Positions 44,602 to 55,324 of a stretch of 64,000 nt of DNA are shown piece by piece. The notes beneath the pieces were generated by a model, which saw only the letters and a program-made list of their open reading frames with translations, searched no databases and was not told where the DNA came from. A program made the position numbers and the translations under genes. Numbering within the stretch: position 1 is the stretch's first letter; each line of letters starts with the position of its first letter. This DNA comes from Aquatica leii (Eukaryota > Arthropoda > Insecta > Coleoptera > Lampyridae). The stretch lies in NCBI GenBank assembly GCA_035610365.1, contig CM069434.1, positions 31,706,238-31,770,237 on the forward strand, given 5' to 3'.

Positions 44602-46880
44602 TGATACTAAATAGCAAATAAATTAAACTCAAAGTCTTTTGCGTCCGCAAAATTAATTAAATTAAAAAACGAAACTTAAATAGTTATAATAACAAAAAAA
44701 CACAAACAAGCTTAGATTTCTTAATTATCTTAATTTAGTTGAAGGTACATTTAATAGTCATTTTAATTTTTTGCTCTAAATTTGATTAACTGCTTTTGAT
44801 CATAAATTACCAAAATGTGACTTTCAGCCAAATATGAAAATCAAGCGTCTGTACGTAAAATCGTAATAGGGGATAATTCACAAACTTAAGTATTTAGTTA
44901 ACACTTTTTTGCAATTAATAGCAAAAAAAACGGTATAATTGTTACTTATAAATACTTGGTTCTAATTATGATGTTTGGAAAACGTGCTTTCATGGTTAGC
45001 CTCAGTCCCTAGGTAAAATAGTCAAAGATGTTTTTAAATTTGCTACGATAATTTGATAATTTGGTACAATCCGTTACGTAGCGAAGATGAATTGCGAAAA
45101 TAAAAACTAAACTTTCCATCTATAACTATACGGGAATACTTGGTTGTGTTTGATAAACAACTAAATTTGTTAACTTGAGATTTCACAAACACATTGCTAT
45201 ACAGCAAATCGCTACCTGGAATTTATAGAAGCATGACACACATTAATGTTTTCCGAGATTAAACTAGAATCCAACTGCTTGATTAACTAAATTTTTTTAT
45301 ATAAAAAATACCCGAACCGCCAAAAACAATTTCAAAAAAACTTCTATATTATAAAAATGCGACAGACATAAATGCCAAATTAAAACAAAAAGCAATACGA
45401 CTTCAAACATTAGATACAGCTGCACAGTTTGAACGATAGCAAAATATAAACAAAACTCTTATGTTCTTTTAATCTGGTAACTATGTTGCGCCCCGTTTGT
45501 CCTATGTAAGCCAGCCCACACGAACAAGGGATGTGGTAGACCCGTGGTTCCTCGAGTGGTGCTTTTGTTTCTTTTGATTTTGAGAAATTGGCGGCTATTT
45601 TATTTGTTGCAGTGAAGATTACTTTGATATTTTTCCCTCTAAGTATTCTGGCTATTTGATCCGTGCAGCTTTTTATGTAAGGAAGGAAAGAAGTTGCCGC
45701 GGGGTTCTCCTTCTTTGCTTTTTCCTTACTGCGTTGGTAATTGCTTGATGTATGTCTGCTTTTATGAAACCGTTTTTTATTAAAGCGTTTGTTAGGTGAC
45801 CTAGCTCGGTCTTTAACGTGTTCGGCTCACTGATCGCTTTGGCTTTGTGTACTAAAGCTTTTAAAACTAAAAACTTCTGGGCTGGATGATGATGTGATTC
45901 GGCGTTGAGGTATCTGTCAGTACGTGTCGGTTTTCTATATACTTGATGCCCCAATTTGTTGTCCATCTTTCGAGTGACCAGTCCGTCTAAGAACGGAATG
46001 CTTCTGTTTGTTTCCTTTTTCATGGTGAATTTGATGTTGAAATCTAACTGGTTGATGTGATCCAGAGAGTTGTGTAGTGTTTCTGCTCTATTAAGCCAAA
46101 TTATAAATGTATTGTCTACATAACGTAGCCAGCATTTTGGTTTGAGGGTAGCGGTTTCTAATGCTCTTTCTTCAAAATTTTCCATAAATATATTGGGGAT
46201 GACTGGAGAAAGTGGTGATCCCATGGCTGCTCCTTCAATTTGTTTGTATACAATATTGTTGAATGAAAAGTACGTGGACTTTAAGCATAGCTCAATTAGT
46301 CTATTAAGCTCCTCATCTAAATCCGCTTTTCTTAATTTGGTCTTGATGATCTCCAGTGCTGTTTGTAGTGGCACTTTTGTGAAAAGAGATGTAACATCAA
46401 AACTGACTAAAATGTTTTCTGATTTCAAATTAATTTCTTTAATTCTTGAGACGAAGTGCTGGGAATTCCTTACGTGATAGATGTTTTTTCCCGTAAGCGG
46501 TTGTAAAATGGTACATAAGTATCTAGCCAGAGGATGGGTGGCTGAACCTGTAGCACTCACAATTGGGCAAAGCGGTACCCCTGGCTTGTGGATTTTTGGA
46601 AGGCCGTAAAAATGCGGCATCCTGGTGTCTGTAGGAATTAGTCGTCTCTTTTGATGTTCCGGGATCGTGCTTGCGCATTTTACAGCGACCGAAATCTTTC
46701 TCTCTAGATGTTTTATTGGGTTCCTCTTGAATGGTTTGTTCGCCGAATCTTGTAGCAAAATATCGATTTTTTCCATGTAGTCGTTGGTGTTCATCATTAC
46801 AGAAGCATTTCCTTTATTAGCTGGTAATACAGTAATTTCTTTGTTGGTTTTAAGTTCCCTTAGAGTGAACCAAACATACT
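44602..46880 (-). mobile_element. Penelope-like element, copy B (longer)
   Basis: The 3' part (44602-45430) and coding region to about 46262 duplicate copy A. From 46262 to 46878 it continues upstream with reverse-transcriptase sequence absent from copy A. The 5' end of the coding region is lost at about 46878, where AT-rich DNA begins. Confidence 0.75.
45430..46878 (-). pseudogene. Penelope reverse transcriptase and truncated GIY-YIG (copy B)
   Basis: On the minus strand the frame opens with ELKTNKEITVLPANKGNASV and runs through MPHFYGLPKIHKPGVPLCPI, ENILVSFDVTSLFTKVPL (palm motif A), QIEGAAMGSPLSPVIPNIFM (motif B) and WLRYVDNTFIIW (motif C). As in copy A, the second catalytic Asp is Asn. 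A frameshift near 45690 separates the GIY-YIG part, PCSCGLAYIGQTGRN. The nuclease is cut off after LKE, as in copy A. Penelope proteins copy their RNA at nicked or terminal DNA ends. This one lacks its N-terminus and an intact active site. Confidence 0.8.
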
Positions 46881-47633
46881 TTTTTTTATTGGATTATACT
46901 ATATACACTCTATTATTTATAATTTTTACTTTAAATTATAATCATCTTCCTCGTGCTTTCAATATAGAGTTTAATTATGTTATACAAGATATTTTAAAAT
47001 ATATGGTCAATTGTATACAAGAATCAATTCCATTTCAAGGTCTTGTATAACTTAGACCGAACAACTTTACAAAAATTGTTTGCAAGCACAATTTTTTATT
47101 CTATTCTATTAATTTAATTAAAATTAATTACTGCTTTTTAATTTACATTGTTTGATTTGTTGCATATTTTTTATTTTATATGTTTTTACATATAATGGAA
47201 ATAAAAATTACTAAGTTTATTTACTCAAAGAATTGTATTTAGTATATATAACAAAAGTGTAAAAAAACTAAACAGAATTTGCAACAAATTTTATATAAAT
47301 TCTGACTACATTGATTATATTTTATTTAAAATTTATTAATTTATCATCGATTAACTATTACAAACATATTGACAATACTGATCTTTTATTCAAATGTCTA
47401 ATTTGTACTGATTTGTTAAAAACTTGTAATTTGAAAAATGAAGATTGACTTAGCAAATTACAGTATTTGATCATTATAATTATGATTATACGACTGTAAC
47501 ATTGTAATTATAGCAGTTACAATTTGTTTCTAAGTTTCTAATTCAAGTAGTTTAATAAATTATGTTAGTTTTGTAAATTAACATATAATTTGTTGATCTA
47601 AAAAATTTACAATTTGGCTTTTTAACAAATTTT
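46880..47633. other. No gene recognised
   Basis: Very AT-rich with frequent ttaattaaaatt-type words. No repeats or coding recognised. Confidence 0.4.
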
Positions 47634-48034
47634 TGTTATAAAAAGTTGACCGTGAGTTAATGACAATGTTTTGTCATTTTCCATTCTTGATAACCTACCA
47701 AACCTGCACGATTAAAACAATCTACTAATCTTTCCAAGATTTTTTTCTGGGTTAGTATTTGAAAAAGATATCTGTCCTTATCTTATCCTGGTAAAATCTT
47801 TATGCTAATAAAAAAATTTTCATACATTTTCCAAGTATGGATACTTCATTTCTGTTAATTTGTCAACTAGGTAGTACATTTTAAACAATATTTAAAAGTT
47901 TACAAACTGTTAAACAATACAAAAATCCAAAAATTTGTTAAATGACAAGCTAGTAGTTATACCTTAATAATATCTATCTTGATTACTTATTATTACATTT
48001 AATATAGTTTGCTCACGGCTAACTTTTTACAATA
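47634..48034. mobile_element. Candidate 400-bp MITE
   Basis: The left end reads ttataaaaagttgaccgtga (about 47637). The right end, reverse-complemented, reads ttgtaaaaagttagccgtga (to about 48033). That is 17 of 20 matching bases in inverted orientation. The interior is AT-rich and non-coding. No target duplication could be fixed. Confidence 0.5.
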
Positions 48035-48313
48035 GAAGTTTGTTAAAAACTCTCTTTCTGTAATCACACAAACAAATTAGCTACAGTAATGCTGTATAAA
48101 AATAAAAAATCATAAAGTGCATATTAGGTTTTTAAAACAAACTACAGGGCATTTTATTTATGAAATAAATTAAGAAAGTTATGTGCTCAAAATTTAGGTC
48201 ATCCAATATTTACTTGTTGCAATAATAAAAAAATGGCACTTTTTCGTAACACTATATTAATATTATAAAAATATGTTTGCAAAAAAATTAATGCATAGCT
48301 GTTCTGTTTAAAA

Positions 48314-48511
48314 TATACAGGACGTTAAAATGAAATTAATTTTTGTATACAATTGACTATAAATTTTGAAAAAGCTTGTATAACATAATTAAATCCTATA
48401 TCGGAAGCAAGAAAGAAATGAGCCTAATTTAAATTAAAAAAAATATATATGGTGACTTATTTAAAAAACGGTATGTTTGTTTAACTTTGGTAATACGTTG
48501 CACCCTGTATA
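48314..48511. mobile_element. Candidate mariner-type MITE
   Basis: It starts tatacaggacgttaaaatga and ends, on the reverse strand, with tatacagggtgcaacgtatt. The TATACAGG(G) ends with flanking TA are common for short non-autonomous mariner relatives in insects. There is no ORF. Confidence 0.45.
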
Positions 48512-49734
48512 AACAAAAATCCGCTTAAACAATACAAATATCAAACAATAGTGACAGAAATTTTACATTTAGACAAATATTGTAATAGAATAAAAAGCAA
48601 TTACCTTTTTTCCAAAAACGTATTTGATGTAGTAGTTGATGCAATGCGATTTTCTGTAAACTACGGTTCATCGGAAGAAGAAACTTTACCAACGATGGAG
48701 CCGAAAATGATGTATTATAAATAATTTTTATTTTAGTACACGTACTACAAAAACTTATTAAATTACGTTTTGGTATTAAAAAACAATTATTTATAAATAC
48801 ATGAAGCAATGTTTGATGTCGAGTAATTATCTTGCTGTTTTTTTGAAATGTATACGTAACAAATAGATTTTTTTAATTACATATATTTTTTTTATTTAAG
48901 CAAAATTATCAATTGTATTTAAAGCTTATTCATAGTATTCAAAGATTATAAGACGTCATGTCGTTTACAAAGTAATTTTGCTCTGTTTTCTTTATTTGTA
49001 TTAGTACACAATGGTATGTTCGGGATCCTACTTTTTATTTTAGTTATATGGTTAAAATATTAGATGATACTTTGGCTCTCATTAAGTATCTTTTTCGTTT
49101 TTTTATTCATTTTCTTATGTTGCATTTTGCCTTTTTTCAATTTTAGTACTACAACGGTATTACCTTATTTTTTTTGTATCAATGGTTGTATCAACGGTTA
49201 TATTAAGATATGGAATGTAATGTAATCATTGAAATGTTAATATTTACATGAATCGTATCAAATTAAAACAATACGGAACTATACACCGTAGTCAAAGTTA
49301 AACGTTTACCATTGCTATCTTCGTTATTATTCGAACTACAAGGTCGGTTAAATAAACAAACCAGTGTCATTTTTTCCGCTGATTACAATGGTGAACAGAA
49401 CAACAATTGAACGTACCGTTTTCGACGAACATTTTTTTAAATAAAACACTATATTTTTAGACTAAAAAAAATTTGAACAAAAAATTATTAATACATAATC
49501 ACCATAAACTAATAAAATTATCAAATAATAGGCTATTAAACTTTTGACTTATACAGGAAAAAAAATTGACATACTTTAGTGTGCCGAAAAAATATACAAT
49601 ATTGTTTGAGATTACACAAACAGTTCAGAAACTCTGAAGCTACATTATAAAGAAAACAAAAAGCATGATGAACAAACTGAAATGTGATAGCAAAACAACG
49701 TCTTAAAAAATAATGATTAGGCATCTTACATCTG
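48512..49734. other. No gene recognised
   Basis: AT-rich. A 94-codon minus-strand open stretch (48525-48809) and smaller ones have no recognisable domain. Confidence 0.4.
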
Positions 49735-50480
49735 TATGGAAATAAATGTTCAAAAACCTTTACTTCTTGCTCAATACATTTTTGAGCTAGCCTGATAACA
49801 CTTTTTCTCGCTTTGAGAAGACTTCTTTCATCAATGTTACGTAAAGTGATTGTAATTGCGTTCTCTAACTCGTCTACATTGCGATACCGTTGTTTGTAGA
49901 TCTCATCTTTAAAAAAACCATAAAGATAAACATCTAAAAGTGTTAAATCCGGTGACCGTGCAGGCCAAACAAATGACAGTTAAATATTCTTGTCAATAAG
50001 ATAACACTATCAAAATAATTATGAGCAGGTGCTTCACCCTGTTGAAAATGAACATTTGTATAAAAAATCAATGGAATGTTCCCCAGAAAATTATTAATAA
50101 TTGGTTCGAATAACGCGGCATATCTCTCTCTAGTAAAATTCCCGCGTTAGAAATGAACCTATTACGAACCTATTAAACCGCACCAAACATTTAAGCTACA
50201 TCGGTGTTAGGGGTAACGTAGATCTGTTATAAGAGGATTTGTACTGCTCCAGTAATGTTTATTGTGTTTATTTTATTTATATACCAGAAGTAAAGAAGTT
50301 AGATTAGTCAGATTTTTGTTGCACGTACCTTAAATTCGAAAAATTAGATTCGTCAGACCATAAAATAAATTTGAAGTTATTTCGACGTTTTTTACAAAAA
50401 TTAGTAACCAGTTACTCTTTTTGCCGCATCTCCAGCTGTTAAAATGTGCACCCTTTTCAGTTTAGTTTCAGTCTAGAGAG
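49735..50480 (-). pseudogene. Decayed Tc1/mariner-superfamily transposase
   Basis: On the minus strand a long readable block at about 49980-49740 gives WPARSPDLTLLDVYLYGFFK, the region around the last catalytic acidic residue. It continues QRYRNVDELENAITITLRNI and IRLAQKCIEQEVKVFEHLF, the usual C-terminus of this insect family. Upstream fragments (WSDESNF, NAGILLERD, FQQGEAPAHN) are readable in shifted frames and match the 'TDEAxF' and 'QDGAPPH' catalytic blocks. Stops and frameshifts exclude activity. The N-terminal DNA-binding domain was not found. Confidence 0.72.
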
Positions 50481-50952
50481 AAATTGAGCATTTTAGTTGT
50501 TTTCTATATTTAAAAAAAGTTTTAATAAACAATAAAACACTAAAACAAAAATTAGTGGCAATTAACATTAATTACAATAAATTAATTGAAGTATACTTAA
50601 TGGTCTAAAGAATAAGTTCAAAAACACTGTCACTCAGAACTTCTCTGTTAAGGTACTACTACTACTTCCAACTTTTCTACATGATTACATACATTAATAA
50701 CTTTGCTAAGATCGTTGTTACGTTTTAAGATGTTTCTTAGTATCGTTAAACTTCTTCTTGAAATGGCGTACTGTTCAAACTCATAATCTTATATTTGATT
50801 GAATTAATTATATAATTTTTTTAGGGATGTAGATGACTAGATGGATAGTTAATTCTATCAGACGCAATAGATTTGAAATATTTATAAATTTTTAACATTA
50901 ATTCAAAAATCTATTAATTTTAATTTACAATATGTTCTTAATTCATTCACAA

Positions 50953-51160
50953 TAACTATTTAATCTGAGCGCGATTGTGATGTAACCACAAGCAAATTCG
51001 TTTACGAAACGTTCGTAGTCGAGCTAACATTTCTGGTGTAATTTGTTAAAACGCTTCTATTATTAAAACTTTCATATCTGCAGTAAATGGTTCTTGTCGT
51101 ATAATAATTTTTTTACGTAATCTCACGTAATCTAAATTAAAACTTAAACTTTATAGACTA
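50953..51160 (-). pseudogene. C-terminal scrap of a second mariner-like transposase
   Basis: The minus strand reads IIEAF, stop, QITPEMLARLRTFRKRICLW and then LHHNRAQIK. This fits the same C-terminal helix pattern ('ITPEML.RVR..F..R...C') as the neighbouring remnant. Only about 60 codons are preserved. Confidence 0.5.
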
Positions 51161-51539
51161 ACGTAAGAGTAATCTACAACGATCATCATTGAAATGCTAA
51201 CACGAATATTTTTTACCTTTTTTTTAAAGCTGAGTTTAACAAAAACGGTTAAATGTCTTGGTGTACACGTAAATTAAACTAAAAAAAAATAAATTTTAAT
51301 ATGCAGTAAGATAAAACATTTGAATAAGTTTTACAAAAAATTAGTTGTTTGTATCACTAGTCACTAGGCCGAGGTGAAGCCGAGGCCTACATAATGCAAA
51401 CTCTCGCAAAATGCTTTTAGGATGTGATATACAAATGTTTTTGTGCTAACTTTTATAATATAAATTTGTTCTTCTTATTCTGCCTAACACAAATTTTATA
51501 TATCTTTACTTTACTTTCTGTGGTCATGATTTATTCTTC
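51161..51539. other. No gene recognised
   Basis: AT-rich, with one GC-rich palindromic island at about 51365-51390 (ggccgaggtgaagccgaggcc). Confidence 0.4.
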
Positions 51540-52190
51540 CAGGCTACGTCTCTGAGTGCACCAGATATAACTGCTTTTTTGTTAGCTTGCTGTTGGGTCT
51601 CCTTGTCTAGATTTCCCCAACTTGTTATTGTGTTTCCCAAGTAAGGAAACGTCATCACCTGTTCTATTATTGTATTGTTTATTTCTAGTTTGAACTCTAT
51701 TGGTTCCTTTGCGATAGTTCGTTTTATTTACATTTACAATCATGTTATATTCTTCTGCAGCTTGTTTGAAGTAATACAGAAGTCTTTGCACGTCATTTTC
51801 ACTTTCCGTTACTAAAAATATTTCGTTAGCATAGTATATAATTTAGATCCTCTCTGCTCCCATTGTGTATCCCCCATTAACGGTCTTAGTTTTTCTATAA
51901 TCTGGTCTATCGCTAAACACAATAGCAGCGGACTGAAACCATAGCCTTGTCTTCTTCCACAGCCTATTTTTATTGCATCTGTTAGCTTGTTGTTAATTTA
52001 AAATTTTTGTATAAGTGTCTGTGTTGAGCGTTTGTATTATGACTATTGGCTTGGTATCTCAAGTTGTGTTAAGATTGTTATTACATCCGATAATTATACT
52101 GTCGAATGCGCTTAATAGATCTACGAAGCAAAGGTAGGCGGGTTTATGAAATTCTATAGCTTTTTCTATTATTTGCCTAACTATAACTAT
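51540..52190 (-). pseudogene. LINE reverse-transcriptase fragment
   Basis: Minus-strand reading gives TDAIVIVRQIIEKAIEFHKP and AYLCFVDLLSAFDSI (palm motif A) at about 52195-52100. YYANEIFLVTESENDVQRLL, where the YADD-type site is damaged, lies at about 51840-51780. VMTFPYLGNTITSWGNLDKE lies at about 51660-51600. These are in RTE-like LINE order, but internal parts are missing or frameshifted. Its upstream end abuts the hAT element at 52202, so the hAT may have inserted into it or truncated it. Confidence 0.65.
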
Positions 52191-52476
52191 GGCGTCCGTG
52201 GTAGAGGTTCCCAAACTTTTTTGTGTCGTAGCCCTCCCTTGCCATGTTTTTCGGTTTTGGGTAGACCCCTTACTTACCTGATATTGATTTTTTGTAAATT
52301 TGTAACTGTAGTAAAGTTTAGTGTTAAAAACTTAAAGTGAAAAAACATGTAAAATTTTATACATTTATTAATTGAATTTAAATTAAAACTACTCAAAATA
52401 AAATTTTGTATTTGTTATATAAAATGTACAAAACATAAAATAAACATAAAATAAACTAAGCAATAACTAAATGTTT

Positions 52477-54215
52477 TTAGTGAGAAGGATGAACCTGATG
52501 CTTTAATAATAAATTATCATCATTTGGCGTCAATTTTGTAAGGTTTAATCTTAAATATCGTCGGCTGATGATGTCCAGTTTGTTTCTTTTCTTGTTAGGA
52601 GATTGGTAACAGCGATGAACCCCCTTTCCACTAGGTATGACTATCGAAAAGAAATTAAAAATGTCTTCGCTATATTCCACAATACGGGATAAGTAGCGAG
52701 TATGTTGTTTCGCAGCCAGAATTGCTGATATCCTTAAACTTAAGTTCTTTGTTTGTACTTAGTTCAGTCAGTTCCTCTTGTATTATGACATTCGTTTCTT
52801 CTATGTCACCATATGGGTTAATTATCCACGGTGGTATTAGCATAGTCAAAACGTCCCCAAACCTAGTTTCAAAATCTGAGTAGAAGCCATTTAAATGTTT
52901 AACGTAAGTTGAAACGTCGTTTTCCTGGCAGTTTGTCTGTGACAAATTGGGGATCTGGGAAAATACGCCCCGTTCATATTTTGCTTCATTAGTTTAACTC
53001 TGGCAAGAAACGCTGATAAGATAGACTTTGTTTTAATCAAATTTAGACTGTTGCGTTGTAACTGCAAATTAACCATATTAAATTTTGTAAAAAAATCTGT
53101 TAAATAGGCGATGTTTGTTTTCCACTTCATTAAATTGTCTTTTAAAATTTTATCTTTGGTATCCAGAAATTCTAAAATAGCCTCAAAAAGTGTAAAAAAT
53201 CTTGTCAAACATAAGCCTTTCGACAGCCAGCGTACTAGTGTAAAGGAGTAATTGATGAAAGTGTTCGTCATTTTCTTCACACAACTGCGCAAATAGCCGC
53301 GTATTCAACGCGTTGCTTCGGATTCGGTTTACTGCATCAATGACTAATTGAAGAAATTCATGCAATCTAACACTCAAATTTTTAGCAACTAAATGTTGTC
53401 GATGGATGACGCAATGTATTTCTAACACCTCTTACACATTTTGTTTTAAATAGCTTATAAATCCTTGACAAAGTCTAACCATAGAAGGTGCTCCATCTGT
53501 AGATACTGATATTATATTTGATGAAGGGATTGCTTTTTCAATGAAGTAATTCTTCAAAACATGAAATATTGATTCACTTTTAGTGTCGGTTGTCAAAGTT
53601 CTTGTGAAGAGCAGTTCTTCGTAGATTTCTTGATTCATAATAAAACGAACATATGCCAATAATAATGCTGCATTACTAGGTAAAGTTGACTCGTCCAGTT
53701 GTAGAGAGAAATGGGTCGTTTGCAAATAATTACACAAGAAGCTTTCAATATCAGAACTCATTTCGTCAACAGTATTGTTGTTTAAGTGAGTTCTTTTAAT
53801 GATATCAGATGCAGGTTTTTGTAAACGAGTTTTTAAAACCTCTTCAACTGCAGGCAAAATTAACTTCTCTCCGATAGTATGCGGTTTTCCGGATTTTGCT
53901 ATAAGTAGCAACATATTGTAAGACGCCCGCATACCATCATCTCTTCTTTGTGAGGTCAAAACGAACATTCTGTCCAGCGTGGGTCTCTTCTGAAGTTTAT
54001 CTTTGAGTGCTTGAAAGTATTTCAAATTTTTATCTGTTTTATCAAGGTGACATCTTCTCAGATGATTCTGCAGCTTAGATGGTTTCATAGCGCCATTGCC
54101 CAAAACTTTGTTGCATAAAAAGCACATAGGCAATTGTTTGTCCGACAATGATAGAATAAAGCCAAATTTCAAAGAATCAACACTGTACTGTCTACATTTT
54201 TTTTAGCTTCGGACA
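52477..54215 (-). pseudogene. hAT transposase, BED-finger type
   Basis: On the minus strand the frame at 54172-53432 contains a BED zinc finger, MCFLCNKVLGNGAMKPSKL through NHLRRCH. The start of the RNase H-like catalytic core follows (FSLQLDESTLPSNAALLLAY, VSTDGAPSMV). After frameshifts it continues with HCVIHRQHLVAKNL (53428-53183), IAYLTDFFTKFNMVNLQLQR (53292-52891), and the C-terminal dimerisation region. That ends with KKRNKLDIISRRYLRLNLTK and HQVHPSH at 52477. The order and blocks match the ZBED/SCAND3-like group of hAT proteins. Three to four frameshifts make it a pseudogene, but decay is mild. Confidence 0.8.
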
Positions 54216-54516
54216 TGGCATTAGTCATCTGTTAGCAAAATTAATCTATTTAAATAAGACATAAATTCGATCAGCTGTATATTAAAAAATCAAAGTCAAA
54301 TTTAACTCGTATGGTCTTAGATTTTATGGCAAACATAGGCGTACAGCCATTATAAATATAAATGAATGTGTTAAAACAAAATATTATACAACGAATAATA
54401 ATAACAAATTGTTATACGATTTATCTCTACGTACATTCGACTGTCATGTGTAAAAATTCACTGGTTTCACTTTAGCAATAATACAAAATTTTAATTTTAA
54501 TATAGAGAAGTATGTA

Positions 54517-55042
54517 CAGTGCAATACCCATAATCCGAACTTTCGTAATCCGAACATTCCAGTAATCCGCACTGGCCCATAGTGTAACGACCAATGGACA
54601 AAAGTACAATTTTTTTACTTTTTTTGTGAAGTTATTTGGTAAGATATATGTATTTATAAAAGAATAATAAATGCCTAGCAAGGTCGTAAGTAAGTAAATA
54701 TTGACACACATACATATTTATTTATGTGACCGGCCAAAATATGTAGTTTAATTCCAAACTAATGTTTTTAAATGTTTCTTATATGTAAACATTTAAATAA
54801 TATAAAAGAAAACAACCAAATGAGAGTGTGTATTGGAAATTCTTCAAAAAACACGCAGCTGTACAGTTGTGGATTTCTTATTTTCTTAATTTATCTTTCA
54901 AAGTGGTAACATATTGTATGTTAATAATAAAATACATACGTAATATGTATGTACAGTTGTCTTTTTTTAGATTTTTCCGAAAACGTTCCATAATCCGAAC
55001 ATCTCCTTGCAGCAATTAATTTGGATTACGGATATTGCATTG
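54517..55042. mobile_element. pogo/Tigger-like MITE with TA TSD
   Basis: The 526-bp element is flanked by TA (54515-54516 and 55043-55044). The left end is cagtgcaatacccataatcc and the reverse-complemented right end caatgcaatatccgtaatcc, matching at 16 of 20 positions. The word taatccg(a/c)ac occurs three times in the first 70 bp and again near the right end, like subterminal transposase-binding repeats. No transposase reading frame is recognised. It lies upstream of the hAT transposase gene, inside the hAT element. Confidence 0.75.
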
Positions 55043-55324
55043 TAATTATAATAACGATTGCTAAAACTTTGAAAAAGAAACTATTGCGGAGTACTCGTGG
55101 AATTTTTTTACTTCATAAGTACTTTTATAAATAATGTATATGTCTTTATATTATAAGATAGTATAATGTAAGTAAATAGGCACTATCAGTGTATGTTGAG
55201 ATCCACTATCGTGGATCCCCATTTTCATTTCATGGACCCCCAAATTTTTTTTCCGCTGACGTAGACCCCTTGCAGGTTGTCGTAGACCCCTGAGGGTCGA
55301 TATAGACCACTATGGGAATCACTG

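Larger units (their letters stand above)
52202..55324 (-). mobile_element. hAT transposon (ZBED-like), degenerate
   Basis: Left terminus tagaggttcccaaacttttt; right terminus on the reverse strand cagtgattcccatagtggtc. Both share the GRTTCCCA core of hAT ends. Subterminal gtagaccccttgc words recur at both sides (52270, 55195-55300). A transposase pseudogene lies on the minus strand inside. The 8 bp beyond each end (gtccgtgg and ttctaaac) do not match, so one end may be eroded or recombined. The element also contains a younger pogo-like MITE (54517-55042). Confidence 0.7.
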
